Below are positions 16,683 to 27,442 of a stretch of DNA of 64,000 nucleotides, piece by piece. The DNA is from Paenibacillus sp. FSL R5-0490 (lineage in GTDB: Bacteria; Bacillota; Bacilli; Bacillales; Cytobacillaceae), in contig NZ_MRTQ01000023.1 in assembly GCF_001956215.1 (NCBI RefSeq), positions 20,670 through 84,669 of the forward strand, in the 5' to 3' direction. The translations under genes and the position numbers were made by a program. Positions within the stretch are counted from its first letter, which is position 1; each line of letters begins with the position of its first letter. The notes beneath the pieces are model-generated. The model searched no databases. It worked only from the letters and a program-made list of their open reading frames with translations, and was not told the origin of the DNA.

Positions 16683-18550
16683 TATGCCTTAACCCCCTTA
16701 TCATTATTGTCTTCCAAATCTTCTTTATGAATGTGGTATCCATGATCATCCTTGACAGAACGAACAAACATGGAGCCTAGAGTAATAAGCATACCCACAA
16801 TTAGTACTGGAATACCCCAGCTGTGTTCTTCGTGATACATTGCACCAAATGCAGCAACAAATAGTCCGAAAGAAATCACAAAAGGAATGAACGAGTTGTT
16901 TGGCATATGGATGTCACCTAGCGGCTCTGCAGGCGACATGCCTTTTTTGCCTTCCATTTTTTCAAGCCAGTATGCATCAAGGCCGCGAATCAGCGGAAGC
17001 TGCTTGAAGTTATAGAATGGAGGCGGTGAAGGAATGGCCCACTCTAAAGTACGGCCGTCTCCCCAAGGATCATTGCCAACTTTTTCATTTTTAACGCTGG
17101 TAATAACAACATTTATTAACAAGATGATTACTGCAGCTGCCATGAAGAAAGCACCAACAGTACTTACCATATTCGACGTTTCAAATCCCTGTCCAGGAAG
17201 GTACGTGAAGATACGGCGCGGCATTCCCCAAAGTCCAAGGAAATGCTGGATAAAGAATGTTAAATGGAATCCAATAAAGAATAATACGAACGTAATTTTT
17301 CCAAGGAATTCGTTTAACATTGTACCGAACATTTTAGGCCAGTAAAGGTGAGCACCCGCAAATAGTGCAAACACAACACCGCCGACAATAACATAATGGA
17401 AGTGGGCCACTACAAAGTAGCTGTCATGGTACTGGTAATCCTGTGCAGCAGACGCCAGCATAACACCAGTAACACCTCCGGCTACGAATGAAGGAATAAA
17501 GGCAATAGCCCAAAGCATCGGTGTTGTGAAAGTGATGCTTCCTCCCCACATTGTAAATAGCCAGTTAAAGATTTTAATACCGGTCGGTACTGCAATTGCC
17601 ATTGTTGCAACAGCAAAGATCGCGTTTGCAATCGGCCCCATACCAGTTGTAAACATATGGTGAGCCCATACCATGAATCCTAAGAAACCAATAAGAACCG
17701 TTGCGAATACCATTGAAGAGTATCCGAAAAGGCGCTTTCTTGAAAAAATCGCAAAAATCTCGGAGAAAATACCGAAAGCCGGCAATACCAAGATGTAAAC
17801 TTCAGGGTGTCCAAAAATCCAGAAGAAATGCTCCCAGATAATTGTGTTACCGCCCATAGCAGGATCAAAGAAGTTAGATCCAAACATACGGTCGAAAATT
17901 AACAGGAATAGTCCTACTGTTAAAGCAGGGAATGCAAATAAAATCAATGCTGATGTAACAAATGTAGCCCAAGTGAACATAGGCATACGCATGTATGTCA
18001 TACCAGGGGCACGCATGTTAATGATGGTAACAAGGAAGTTGATCCCCCCGATTAACGTACCCGCACCTGATATCTGCAGTCCAAGTGCATAGAAATCGAT
18101 TCCATGCCCTTCAGAAGCAATTGATAGAGATGCATAAGAAGTCCATCCGGCATCAGGAGCTCCTCCTAAGAACCATGACAGATTCAAGAAAACTCCACCA
18201 AAGAAAAACAGCCAGAATCCTAAAGAATTCAAGAATGGGAATGCAACGTCACGCGCACCAATCTGAAGTGGCATAACAGCATTCATAAAAGCAAAAATCA
18301 GTGGCATAGCCGCCAAGAAGATCATCGTTGTACCGTGCATAGTTAAAATTTCATTATACAATCCGGCACTTACAAAGTCATTATTTGGTACTGCAAGCTG
18401 GATACGGATGAACATAGCTTCCAATCCGCCAAGCAAGAAGAAAAATCCGCCAGCTATAAGATAAAGGATTGCGATTTTTTTATGGTCAACTGTAGTTAAG
18501 TAATCCCATAAAACCGCTCCGAAACCTTTTTTTTGTGCTAAGGTACTCAC
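16682..18550 (-). CDS. ctaD: Cytochrome c oxidase subunit I (CtaD)
   Basis: Catalytic subunit of the caa3-type terminal oxidase: reduces O2 to water at the heme a3-CuB site and pumps protons. 622 residues, the B. subtilis length. CuB ligands are in WIFGHPEVYILVLPAFG (~residue 250) and WAHHMFTTGM (~300); heme ligands are in VVAHFHYVIVGG (~385). The tyrosine of GHPEVY is the cross-linked Tyr. GTG start with GGGAGGTAAAATT upstream. Membrane, about 14 segments. Confidence 0.97.
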   Translation of the reverse strand: MSTLAQKKGFGAVLWDYLTTVDHKKIAILYLIAGGFFFLLGGLEAMFIRIQLAVPNNDFVSAGLYNEILTMHGTTMIFLAAMPLIFAFMNAVMPLQIGARDVAFPFLNSLGFWLFFFGGVFLNLSWFLGGAPDAGWTSYASLSIASEGHGIDFYALGLQISGAGTLIGGINFLVTIINMRAPGMTYMRMPMFTWATFVTSALILFAFPALTVGLFLLIFDRMFGSNFFDPAMGGNTIIWEHFFWIFGHPEVYILVLPAFGIFSEIFAIFSRKRLFGYSSMVFATVLIGFLGFMVWAHHMFTTGMGPIANAIFAVATMAIAVPTGIKIFNWLFTMWGGSITFTTPMLWAIAFIPSFVAGGVTGVMLASAAQDYQYHDSYFVVAHFHYVIVGGVVFALFAGAHLYWPKMFGTMLNEFLGKITFVLFFIGFHLTFFIQHFLGLWGMPRRIFTYLPGQGFETSNMVSTVGAFFMAAAVIILLINVVITSVKNEKVGNDPWGDGRTLEWAIPSPPPFYNFKQLPLIRGLDAYWLEKMEGKKGMSPAEPLGDIHMPNNSFIPFVISFGLFVAAFGAMYHEEHSWGIPVLIVGMLITLGSMFVRSVKDDHGYHIHKEDLEDNNDKGVKA

Positions 18551-18578
18551 AATTTTACCTCCCTTTTCAAAAAATCCC

Positions 18579-19655
18579 CTATTGTTCCATAACTTTCAAG
18601 CCCATTAAATATTCTGTCAGGGCATCAAGCTCTTCTTCAGATAATTCACCATAAGTACCTGTCATTTTATTGCCAGGTTTGAATGTTTCCGGATCTCTTA
18701 ACCAATCCTTAAGATCTTCTTCAGTATGATCAAGGACACCGGCAATACGGTCACGATCACCGAAGTTTGTTAAGTTAGGAGCTAAACGGGCTGCTTCAGG
18801 AGCAGTGTTTGCCGGAGTTACAGCATGACAGCCGATACAGCTGTTATTGAAGACTTCCTGACCATCTTGAGCCAGATCTGTCTCTGCCTTTTTAGGTTCT
18901 TTTACTTCTGCCATCGCAGTTGCCCATTGATCGAACTCATCACGTGGAACCGCTTTAACTTTGAAATCCATTAATGCATGGGAAGGACCGCAAAGCTCAG
19001 CACATTTTCCATAAAAGTAATTGTCCGCATCAGCAGCCTTTTCACTGTCAAACTTCAGCCAGAACTTATTCACGTTGTCCGTGTTCGTATCCAGCTTACC
19101 GCCTACAGCAGGAATCCAGAAGGAGTGCTTAACATCAGAAGCAATAAGATTGAAATAAACTTTTTCATCCGTTGGCACAACTAATTCCTGGCCAGTGATA
19201 ATTTCCTGGTTTGGATACTCAAATTCCCACCAGTATAAGTTTGCACGCACATTAACGACAAGTGCATCTGTTTTACCTTCTTCATTCTTCTTTTCCATTG
19301 GGCCTACATCAGCAAGCTTAAAGGTAGCTGAAACTGTCGGTACAGCAAGAATAAGAAGCAAAAGAATAGGAATAACAGTCCAAATGATTTCCAGTTTGTG
19401 GCTTCCTTCAACTTGTTTTGGAATTCTGTCGTCCTTGCGGCGGAATTTAAAAACAACAATAAAGAAGATTACTGTTACGACCGCAATTACTCCTACCATT
19501 ATTACAGTACTTAACACCATCAAATCAAATTGTGTCTGCGCCACTTCGCCGGCAGGTTTTAGCGTAGATAAATACGGTTTGCCGGAGCAAGCGGAAAGAA
19601 TGAGCGCCATCATTGCAAACAGAGAAAAAAGACGCCACTTTGCAAGCCTTTTCAT
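18579..19655 (-). CDS. ctaC: Cytochrome c oxidase subunit II with fused cytochrome c (CtaC)
   Basis: 358 residues. Lipoprotein signal peptide with lipobox LSAC (Cys23), two membrane segments (~40-65 and ~85-110), a cupredoxin domain with the CuA ligands (VKHSFWIPAVGG; CAELCGPSHALMDF) and a C-terminal cytochrome c domain with the heme site CIGCH (~residues 275-279) and a later Met ligand (GNKMTG). It accepts electrons from cytochrome c or the bc complex and passes them to CtaD. Between ctaB and ctaC are 111 bases with a 9-bp hairpin (19689-19715), so ctaCDEF may be partly separate from ctaB. Confidence 0.97.
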   Translation of the reverse strand: MKRLAKWRLFSLFAMMALILSACSGKPYLSTLKPAGEVAQTQFDLMVLSTVIMVGVIAVVTVIFFIVVFKFRRKDDRIPKQVEGSHKLEIIWTVIPILLLLILAVPTVSATFKLADVGPMEKKNEEGKTDALVVNVRANLYWWEFEYPNQEIITGQELVVPTDEKVYFNLIASDVKHSFWIPAVGGKLDTNTDNVNKFWLKFDSEKAADADNYFYGKCAELCGPSHALMDFKVKAVPRDEFDQWATAMAEVKEPKKAETDLAQDGQEVFNNSCIGCHAVTPANTAPEAARLAPNLTNFGDRDRIAGVLDHTEEDLKDWLRDPETFKPGNKMTGTYGELSEEELDALTEYLMGLKVMEQ

Positions 19656-19766
19656 AGCTTAATCAAACCCCTCTTTCGTAAAGATTTCATTTTTTGAATT
19701 GTTTGATCAAAAAATATGGATAAATCCCCTCTCGTTATTAACGAAAGAAGGAATTTCCTAACTAAG

Positions 19767-20705
19767 TTAAATAAGTGTGATAATTACCATGGCTACAAAC
19801 ATGATGGTCAGATATTGCAGGGAGTATACAAACATTAATGTAGCCCATTTAATATCATCATTAAACTTCCTTGCATATAACCCAGTCATTAACCAGCCGA
19901 TGTTTAAAACCTCAGCAAGTATTATGAATGGCAATCCAAGTGATGGCATAAGAAACGGCAGCGGTAATAATGCTGCAATCCAGATATAAATATGCCATTT
20001 AGTGGTTTTAAATCCTTTTACTACTGGGAGCATCGGAACTCCCGCAGCCCGGTATTCCTCTACCCTTCTCATTGCCAGTGCATAAAAATGAGGAGGTTGC
20101 CAGATAAACACAATAGCGAACAGCATCCAAGCCATAGGATCAAGATTACCATCTGCAGCGGCCCACCCAATCAGCGGGGGAACTGCCCCTGAAATGCTGC
20201 CTGCAATCGTATTGGAAACAAACCTGCGTTTTGACCACATTGTATATAAGACAACATAGCTGAAAACACCAATTAATCCAATTACAACTGCTGTTGCTGT
20301 TGTAAACATTAAAAAGGCCGTACCAAGGCCAATAAGCAGAAAACTCAAAAGTGCAACCTTGCCTGGGTTCACTTTCCCAGTAACAGTTGGCCTCCCTTTT
20401 GTCCTTTCCATTAATGGATCAATGTCGCGGTCAATATAATTATTTAAGCTGCAGGAGCCCGCAATAATCAATGAGGAGCCGATTACTGTATAAAGAACCA
20501 GATCCAGATTATTGAAAAATCCTTTTCCTGAGAAATGCAGTGCAAGCCAAAGACCGGTGAAGGTTGTAATCAGATTGGAATTTACAATGCCAATTTTGAT
20601 AAGAGCAAGGAAGTCTTTCCAAACTGTTGTCTCAGGTATATCTTGTTGAAGGCTTCGCTCTCTGTTCTCGATAGAAGCATCACTCAAAGCCCGTGAGTCA
20701 GACAT
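19767..20705 (-). CDS. ctaB: Protoheme IX farnesyltransferase (heme O synthase, CtaB)
   Basis: UbiA-family integral membrane prenyltransferase that attaches farnesyl to heme B to give heme O. 312 residues, about nine segments. The prenyl-diphosphate-binding motif [15 protein letters not shown] (~residues 88-102) and the second motif YxxxxKR as YTMWSKRR are present. First gene of the cta operon, divergent from ctaA, which converts heme O to heme A. Confidence 0.96.
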   Translation of the reverse strand: MSDSRALSDASIENRERSLQQDIPETTVWKDFLALIKIGIVNSNLITTFTGLWLALHFSGKGFFNNLDLVLYTVIGSSLIIAGSCSLNNYIDRDIDPLMERTKGRPTVTGKVNPGKVALLSFLLIGLGTAFLMFTTATAVVIGLIGVFSYVVLYTMWSKRRFVSNTIAGSISGAVPPLIGWAAADGNLDPMAWMLFAIVFIWQPPHFYALAMRRVEEYRAAGVPMLPVVKGFKTTKWHIYIWIAALLPLPFLMPSLGLPFIILAEVLNIGWLMTGLYARKFNDDIKWATLMFVYSLQYLTIMFVAMVIITLI

Positions 20706-21337
20706 ATCTTTTCCTCCTTAATTCCTTATCGCGAACATTACACCTACTATAAAGTATAAATGCACTGAAAGCCATATTCACGATAAAAAACGAGGGGTGA
20801 ACCCTGGATGAATAATAACCATACTAATAGTTTTCTACTATTAATAATGTATTTAAACTGTTTACTATCTAAATGAATCTAAACCATTTCTCTGTATATT
20901 AAATCACACTTTAAAACTCTTTTGTGAATTTTTTTAGAATAATTTATGACTAATTTGTGTCAAAGTCTAAATTCACTTAAAGAAAGGGTTTATTTTTGAG
21001 ATAATAAAACTGTTTCAGAAAACTAAGAAGGAATAATATACTCACTTTTATGTATTTTGGCTTACTTTCCGCGACAGGGGACATCCATTTTATACCCCCT
21101 TTATATTTCTAGCAAACTCTATTATAAGTTTCAACCTTTTTTACTGTAATTAACTTTATAATTTTTATAACTGTTGTAAAAAGCTTTTTATTCCTGTACT
21201 ATCGAAAAAGTAAATGGACGCACATTCATATATGGCTTTTTATAGAATCTTTGTTAAGATAGATAATGGACAAATACGCAGTAAATCAATTATGACACTA
21301 ATATTAAACCTAGAATATTTAAAGAAGGTGAAAGGCT
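20706..21337. promoter_or_regulatory. Divergent ctaB/ctaA regulatory region with ResD-like boxes
   Basis: 632 bases without a gene. TTTGTGAAT at 20921-20929 equals the ResD binding consensus known for B. subtilis respiratory genes. A second copy, TTTGTGTCA at 20954-20962 (7 of 9), follows 24 bases later, and AAATTCACTT at 20970 on is a weaker inverted half site. Very AT-rich. In B. subtilis ctaA and ctaBCDEFG are ResDE-dependent; the spacing here is compatible. No -35/-10 pair could be fixed with confidence. The short frames seen inside have no ribosome sites. Confidence 0.55.
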
Positions 21338-22315
21338 TTGCAACGATCTTTAAAATGGCTTGCTGTTCTTACATCAATCGGCATGCTTTTGGTTTTGCTG
21401 GGCGGTGCCCTGGTAACGAAAACGGAATCAGGAATGGGGTGCGGGAAATCGTGGCCTCTTTGCAATGGCGAGTTAGTTCCCACCGATATTACTCCTGAAC
21501 TGATTATTGAACTGGCACATAGACTGGTTTCAGGCGCTATCGGATTTATGGTTCTTATATTATCGATTTGGACATGGAGAAAAATAGGACATATTAGAGA
21601 GACAAAGTTTTTAGCGCTGACTTCGCTTTTTTTCCTTATCCTGCAGGCTTTAATAGGCGCTGCCGCAGTAGTCTGGGGGCAATCTGATTTTGTGCTCGCC
21701 CTTCATTTCGGGATATCTTTAATATCATTTGCTGCTGTACTGCTCCTGACTTTACTTATTTTTGAAGTTGATAAAAAATTCGAGGCAGAAAAGCTTATTA
21801 TCGATAAAAGAATGAGGAAACATATTATTGGAGTTTCTTTATACAGCTATGCGGTTGTTTACACCGGCGCACTTGTGCGTCATGTAAATGCCAGCCTTGT
21901 ATGCCGTGACTGGCCGCTTTGTATAAATGGATCTTCCGCACTTCCGGCTAATATGTACGAATGGGTGCAAATGGGGCACCGGGCTGCCGCGGGATTAATT
22001 TTCATATGGATTGGTTACATTACCTATCTGGCCATTAAACATTACAAGAACCAGAAGGTAATTTACTGGGGCTGGATTATTTCATTTATCTTAGTATCAC
22101 TCCAGGTTGCCGCTGGAGCATTGGTTGTTTTAACCAGACTTAACTTGTATATAGCTCTTGCACACGCCTTCTTTATTTCCTGCTTATTTGGAGTACTAAG
22201 CTATTTTATCCTCCTGTCTTCACGAAGCAGAAAAAATGAGCTTGCTGTTTCAGCAGTTAAGGAAAAAGACAAAAGTGATGAATCTGCTATCCCTACTTTT
22301 ACTTCCATTCCATAA
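21338..22315 (+). CDS. ctaA: Heme A synthase (CtaA)
   Basis: Membrane monooxygenase converting heme O to heme A for the caa3/aa3 oxidases. 325 residues with eight segments in two four-helix halves. Heme-ligand histidines: [13 protein letters not shown] (first half) and [12 protein letters not shown] plus ALHFG and ALAHAFF. Paired cysteines in [13 protein letters not shown] and [14 protein letters not shown] mark the two-cysteine Bacillus type. Start TTG 21338 with GAAGGTGAAAGG upstream. Confidence 0.96.
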   Translation: MQRSLKWLAVLTSIGMLLVLLGGALVTKTESGMGCGKSWPLCNGELVPTDITPELIIELAHRLVSGAIGFMVLILSIWTWRKIGHIRETKFLALTSLFFLILQALIGAAAVVWGQSDFVLALHFGISLISFAAVLLLTLLIFEVDKKFEAEKLIIDKRMRKHIIGVSLYSYAVVYTGALVRHVNASLVCRDWPLCINGSSALPANMYEWVQMGHRAAAGLIFIWIGYITYLAIKHYKNQKVIYWGWIISFILVSLQVAAGALVVLTRLNLYIALAHAFFISCLFGVLSYFILLSSRSRKNELAVSAVKEKDKSDESAIPTFTSIP

Positions 22316-22322
22316 ATACACT

Positions 22323-22363
22323 AAACAAAAGAGCTTCGGCAAATGCCGAAGCTCTTTTGTTTA
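22323..22363. terminator. Bidirectional terminator between ctaA and pycA
   Basis: AACAAAAGAGCTTCGGC-aaat-GCCGAAGCTCTTTTGTT, a very stable stem shared by convergent genes. Confidence 0.85.
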
Positions 22364-25300
22364 TTTTAACAACTCTATCAGAAGGTCTCCAGTTTGAATT
22401 GCTTCACCATTTGAGACGAAAATATCCTTTACAGTTCCAGAGAATGGTGCCTGTACAGTAGTTTCCATCTTCATAGCCTCTGTAATCATTAAGTGATCGC
22501 CTTTTTCGACTTTTTCACCTTTTTCTACAAGTAACTTGATGACAGTTCCCGGCATGCTGGCTGCAATATGGCTTTCATTGTGCGGATCAGCTTTTGCCTT
22601 CGCTGCGGCTGTAGCTTTTATGCTTTCGTCTTTTATGCTTACTTCACGCGGCTGGCCATTTAGCTCGAAATACACAATTCTTGTGCCGTCGGCTTGAGGC
22701 TGCCCTATCGAAACCAATTTAACTATTAATGTTTTACCTGTTTCAATTTCAATTTCCACTTCCTCACCAAGTCTTAGACCATACAGGAATGTAGGGGTAT
22801 CAAGAACAGAAATATCACCAAATTGATCGCAGGTCTTAATATAATCCATAAATACTTTTGGATAAAGTGCATAGGCAATTGCGTCAAAGCTTGTAACCTG
22901 CCTGCCCAATTCTTTAAAGAGTTTTTCTTTTAAAGCATCGAAGTCTACATCTTCAAGAAGCTCTCCCGGTCGGACTGTGATTGGCTCCCTGTCTTTCAAT
23001 ATGACCTTTTGCAGTTCAGCCGGGAATCCACCATATGGCTGTCCCAGGTAGCCTTCAAACAGCTCTACAACTGAGTCTGGAAAATCCAGTGATTTCCCTT
23101 TATTCAAAACATCCTGTTCTGTCAGCTGATTCTGGACCATAAATAACGCCATATCACCAACGACCTTGGATGAAGGTGTAACTTTAACAATATCACCAAA
23201 CATTTGATTCACACGGGAATACATGTCCTTAACTTCATCCCACTTATCCCCCAGGCCTACTGCTTTAGCCTGCTGCTGAAGATTACTGTATTGTCCGCCA
23301 GGCATCTCATGCTGATAGACTTCTGAATGAGGAGCTTTCATCCCGCTTTCGAAGTCCTGGTAATATTTGCGCACATCTTCCCAATAGTAAGATAATTGCT
23401 CGAGCGACTGGATATCAATTTTTGGCTGTCTGTCATTTCCCTGCAGCGCGTAATAGAGAGAGTTCGCACTTGGCTGGGATGTTAAGCCTGCCATTGTGCT
23501 CAGGGCCGTATCCACAATATCCACTCCAGCTTCAATAGCCTTTGCATATGTGTAAATTCCATTTCCGCTTGTATCATGGGTATGAAGATGAATTGGAATG
23601 TCAACAGTTTCTTTCAATTCAGAAATAAGAGTATATGCTGATTGCGGCTTCAATAAACCAGCCATATCTTTGATGGCCAGTATATGTGCTCCCTGATTTT
23701 CCAGTTCCTTTGCCAAGTCTTTATAGTATTTAAGATTGTATTTCGTTCTGGCAGGATCCAGAATATCACCTGTATAGCACATAGCGGCTTCAGCAATTTT
23801 CCCAGTCTGGCGCACAGCATCAATTGCGACTTCCATCCCTTTAACCCAGTTAAGGCTATCGAAAATCCGGAATACATCGATGCCGGCGTAGGCCGATTTT
23901 TCTACGAACTCTCTTATTACATTATCCGGGTAGTTTTTATACCCGACTGCATTCGAAGCACGAAGAAGCATCTGGAATAAAACATTTGGCATTTTTTCCC
24001 GTAATGTCAGTAATCTATCCCAAGGATCTTCTTTCAGGAATCTGTAAGCAACATCAAAAGTTGCACCGCCCCACATCTCAAACGAAAACATATCGGGAAG
24101 CAATTTTGCTGTCGGCTCTGCTATATGCTTCAGGTCATTAGTTCTTACCCGCGTCGCGAGCAGAGATTGATGCGCATCACGGAAGGTAGTATCCGTAATC
24201 AGGACTTCTTTTTGTTCTTTTATCCATTTAACCAGCCCTTCAGGACCTTGATTATCTAAAATTTGCTTAGTTCCATCCTGGTAATCTGTACTGTATTTTA
24301 ATCTCGGTACTCGAGGCTCTTCAAATACCGGACGCTTCTTCTTTTCAATTCCCGGAAATCCATTTACCGTTACATTCCCGATATAATTCAGCATCTTCGT
24401 CCCGCGGTCTTTCTTTTTCGGGAATAGGAATAGCTCAGGAGTTTCATCAATAAATGATGTATCATACTCACCGATTAAGAATTTCTCATGTTTTACAACA
24501 TTCTCAAGGAAAGGAATATTTGTTTTAATACCCCTGATACGAAACTCCTGAAGGTTCCTCACCATTTTTGATGCTGCCTGCTGGAATGTCATTGCGTGCG
24601 TTGAGAGTTTAACAAGCAGCGAATCATAATAAGGAGTGATTACTGCACCCTGAAAACCATTTCCCGCATCGAGCCTCACACCGAAACCGCCGCCTGATCT
24701 GTATGCCATTAACCTGCCAGTATCGGGCATGAAATTATTTAGAGGGTCCTCTGTTGTAACACGGGATTGAATGGCATAACCATGTACATGAATATCTTCC
24801 TGTTTTGGAACACCAACTTCTTTGCTGTGCAGCGAGTAGCCTTCAGCCACCATGATTTGCGTTTGTACAATATCGACACCTGTTACCATTTCGGTGATCG
24901 TATGCTCAACTTGCACACGCGGATTTACTTCTATGAAATAAAACTGGTCACCTGAAACCAGGAATTCCACAGTTCCTGCATTTAAATAATCTACATTCTT
25001 CATCAGGTTGACAGCAGCCTGGCATATCTCGTCTCTCAAACTCTCCGGGAGTGAGACGCAAGGAGCAACTTCAACAACCTTCTGGTGGCGCCTTTGGACT
25101 GAACAATCTCTTTCATACAGGTGAACAATATTTCCTTCATGGTCACCGATGATTTGAACTTCGATGTGCTTTGGTCTTTCTATAAATCTTTCAACATAAA
25201 CCTCATCATTCCCAAAAGCTGCTTTTGCCTCTGATTTGGCACGCTCATAGGATTCCTTTACTTCTTCAAGGTTCCTTACGATGCGCATGCCTCTTCCGCC

Positions 25301-25801
25301 GCCGCCAAGTGAAGCTTTAATGATAATTGGGAAGCCATGATTTTTACCAAAGCTAATTACTTCGTCCAGGCTTTCTACTGGACCATCACTGCCGGGTATA
25401 ACCGGAATTTCTGCAAGCTGGGCTTGAGTTCTTGCCTTAACTTTATCTCCAAACATATCCAGATGCTTTGAAGTCGGACCGATAAATATGATGCCTTCTT
25501 CCTCGCACCGTTTTGCGAATTCAATATTTTCAGATAGAAATCCGTAGCCAGGATGAACGGCATCAACATCACTGCTTTTTGCTATATCAATGATTCCTTC
25601 AATGTCAAGATAGGCATCAATTGGTTTTTTGCCCTCCCCTACCAGATAAGCTTCATCCGCTTTATAGCGGTGGTAGGAACCGGAATCTTCTTTCGAATAG
25701 ATAGCTACCGTGCGAATATCCAGCTCTGTGCAGGCGCGGAAAACACGAATGGCAATTTCTCCTCTGTTGGCTACTAATACCTTGTTAATTCTTCTGCTCA
25801 A
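22361..25801 (-). CDS. pycA: Pyruvate carboxylase (PycA)
   Basis: Biotin enzyme making oxaloacetate from pyruvate, bicarbonate and ATP; the main anaplerotic reaction. Biotin carboxylase domain (~residues 1-450; ATP-grasp loop ASLGGGGRGMRIV), carboxyltransferase domain (~530-830; DTTFRDAHQSLLATRVR and the metal-binding HLHTHDTSG), and C-terminal biotinyl domain with biotinylated Lys in AMKMETTV (~residue 1112). The start is put at TTG 25801 (MSRRINKVLVANRGEIAIR), giving 1146 residues, near the 1148 of B. subtilis, with ACGGGGTG upstream. The 180 bases to ftsW hold a hairpin AAGCAC/GTGCTT followed by TATTT (ftsW terminator) and a GGCCGG/CCGGCC stem of unknown role. Confidence 0.96.
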   Translation of the reverse strand: MSRRINKVLVANRGEIAIRVFRACTELDIRTVAIYSKEDSGSYHRYKADEAYLVGEGKKPIDAYLDIEGIIDIAKSSDVDAVHPGYGFLSENIEFAKRCEEEGIIFIGPTSKHLDMFGDKVKARTQAQLAEIPVIPGSDGPVESLDEVISFGKNHGFPIIIKASLGGGGRGMRIVRNLEEVKESYERAKSEAKAAFGNDEVYVERFIERPKHIEVQIIGDHEGNIVHLYERDCSVQRRHQKVVEVAPCVSLPESLRDEICQAAVNLMKNVDYLNAGTVEFLVSGDQFYFIEVNPRVQVEHTITEMVTGVDIVQTQIMVAEGYSLHSKEVGVPKQEDIHVHGYAIQSRVTTEDPLNNFMPDTGRLMAYRSGGGFGVRLDAGNGFQGAVITPYYDSLLVKLSTHAMTFQQAASKMVRNLQEFRIRGIKTNIPFLENVVKHEKFLIGEYDTSFIDETPELFLFPKKKDRGTKMLNYIGNVTVNGFPGIEKKKRPVFEEPRVPRLKYSTDYQDGTKQILDNQGPEGLVKWIKEQKEVLITDTTFRDAHQSLLATRVRTNDLKHIAEPTAKLLPDMFSFEMWGGATFDVAYRFLKEDPWDRLLTLREKMPNVLFQMLLRASNAVGYKNYPDNVIREFVEKSAYAGIDVFRIFDSLNWVKGMEVAIDAVRQTGKIAEAAMCYTGDILDPARTKYNLKYYKDLAKELENQGAHILAIKDMAGLLKPQSAYTLISELKETVDIPIHLHTHDTSGNGIYTYAKAIEAGVDIVDTALSTMAGLTSQPSANSLYYALQGNDRQPKIDIQSLEQLSYYWEDVRKYYQDFESGMKAPHSEVYQHEMPGGQYSNLQQQAKAVGLGDKWDEVKDMYSRVNQMFGDIVKVTPSSKVVGDMALFMVQNQLTEQDVLNKGKSLDFPDSVVELFEGYLGQPYGGFPAELQKVILKDREPITVRPGELLEDVDFDALKEKLFKELGRQVTSFDAIAYALYPKVFMDYIKTCDQFGDISVLDTPTFLYGLRLGEEVEIEIETGKTLIVKLVSIGQPQADGTRIVYFELNGQPREVSIKDESIKATAAAKAKADPHNESHIAASMPGTVIKLLVEKGEKVEKGDHLMITEAMKMETTVQAPFSGTVKDIFVSNGEAIQTGDLLIELLK

Positions 25802-25981
25802 ACAAAACACCCCGTCTTTATGTATTTTTTGGCAATATTCTGCCAAATCTAAGTTGAGGCCGGGCGGGTATTCCGTTAACCGGCCATAATAACTTTGATT
25901 GGCATCCCCCTGATGGAAGCAATTATGTAATCAGCATCTGCTGATTGATATATAAATAAAGCACTGTGAAGTTATCTGTGC

Positions 25982-27184
25982 TTATTTATGAATAGAAAAT
26001 GTTTTTTCGGAAGCCATGTCCATGGATTCCGGATTTGTCTCTTCATGTTTATGTTTATATTTCTTTTCATAATTGACGAACATAGAAACATTCACTAGAA
26101 TTCCCATTGCAATCGAAAGCTGAAGCAGGGATGACCCTCCATAGCTTATAAAAGGAAGTGTAACACCAGTGAGCGGCATAACACCCGAAATTCCCGCAAG
26201 ATTAATGAACGCCTGAATTCCTATCATGGCGGAAATCCCGATAGCAAGCAAGCTGCCAAAAGCATCTTTACACTTTAAACTGATAAAGATTCCCCTCAGT
26301 ACAATGTACCCGAGAAGCAAAATGACAAAACCTACTCCAAGTGCCCCGAGTTCCTCAGCAATTACGGCCATAATGAAGTCTGTATGGGCTTCAGGAAGAT
26401 ACCCAAGTTTTTGTATACTCTCACCAAGGCCCAGCCCTTTTAACCCGCCTGCACCGAGGGCAATATAGGAATTAGAAAGCTGATATCCAAACTCCGATCC
26501 AAAGGGATCTCTAAATGCTTCTACCCTCCCCATTCGATAAGGCGCAAATATCTTATCTTTTAATAGAAGGATAAAAGGAGCAGCCAGCAATACACCGAAA
26601 AGCCCCAATTTAAATATGTTCTTAAAATTCATGCCTGAAGTAAAGATCACAGCTCCAGCCACAAGCAATATAATCATGGACGAACCAAAATCAGGCTGTA
26701 CAGCAACCAGGATTACGGCAAGAATCAGATAAGCAAGCGGGGGCAGAACACCTTTGTTAAATTCATTAATATAGGGCTGCTTCTTTGCATACACTGCAGC
26801 CAAATATATAATGACTGAAAGCTTGACAAACTCTGCAGGCTGAAGGCTTCTTTTTCCGATTTCAAACCAGCTCATAGCTCCGCCCGCTACTTTTCCAAAG
26901 ATAAATAACGCAATTAGGCCGAATAACGACAGAAACACCATCGGAACAAGAAATTTGTTGCTTTGCATAGCTTTGTATGGAAATAGAGCGACAAAAACGA
27001 AAACAATGCCTGAGATAATTAAATTCATCTTTTGTTTATTGTAGAAAAAGTCGCTTTCCTGATCATAAATCTGCACAGCTGTTACCATGCTTGCACTGAA
27101 AACCATAATGAGTCCAAAAACAGCTAACAGGGCTACAGCTATTATCAGGGTATAATCATATGATTTTAATATTTTTTTTAACAT
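25982..27184 (-). CDS. ftsW: Peptidoglycan glycosyltransferase FtsW
   Basis: SEDS-family polymerase that, with its cognate class B PBP, makes septal peptidoglycan from lipid II. 400 residues, ten predicted segments. SEDS signatures: KRSLQPAEFVKLSVIIYLA (~residues 110-128), LGLGESIQKLGYLPEAHTDF with the conserved Glu/His/Asp, and PFISYGGSSLLQLSIAMGI near the C-terminus. Same position upstream of pycA as in B. subtilis. Confidence 0.95.
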   Translation of the reverse strand: MLKKILKSYDYTLIIAVALLAVFGLIMVFSASMVTAVQIYDQESDFFYNKQKMNLIISGIVFVFVALFPYKAMQSNKFLVPMVFLSLFGLIALFIFGKVAGGAMSWFEIGKRSLQPAEFVKLSVIIYLAAVYAKKQPYINEFNKGVLPPLAYLILAVILVAVQPDFGSSMIILLVAGAVIFTSGMNFKNIFKLGLFGVLLAAPFILLLKDKIFAPYRMGRVEAFRDPFGSEFGYQLSNSYIALGAGGLKGLGLGESIQKLGYLPEAHTDFIMAVIAEELGALGVGFVILLLGYIVLRGIFISLKCKDAFGSLLAIGISAMIGIQAFINLAGISGVMPLTGVTLPFISYGGSSLLQLSIAMGILVNVSMFVNYEKKYKHKHEETNPESMDMASEKTFSIHK

Positions 27185-27395
27185 CCAGCCCTCTTCCCTT
27201 ATCTTCTAAGTTTATTACTTATTCTACTATAGTATTGAATATCCTGCTTTGAAGAAAAGAAAAGTTAATTTAAATGTAACACAGCAAAGAAAATAATTCT
27301 ATAATTATGTTATACTATTTTTAAATTAAGTTATACAATATTGAGCATTCTTTTCTTTTGGATATACTAATACCCATTCTTATAATAATACGGTT

Positions 27396-27439
27396 ATAAA
27401 AAAACTCAAACATTCTATGGAAGATGTTTGAGTTTTTTA
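27396..27439. terminator. Terminator after ylaN
   Basis: AAAAACTCAAACAT...ATGTTTGAGTTTTTT, long symmetric stem just beyond the minus-strand ylaN stop. Confidence 0.8.
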
Positions 27440-27442
27440 TTT

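Noticed and set aside
21214..21498. 94-codon plus-strand frame upstream of and over the start of ctaA
   Set aside because: No ribosome site; conflicts with ctaA, whose TTG start has a good site.
25802..25981. Possible riboswitch in the pycA leader (GGCCGG/CCGGCC stem)
   Set aside because: One short stem only, no motif of a known riboswitch class; the other hairpin is better explained as the ftsW terminator.
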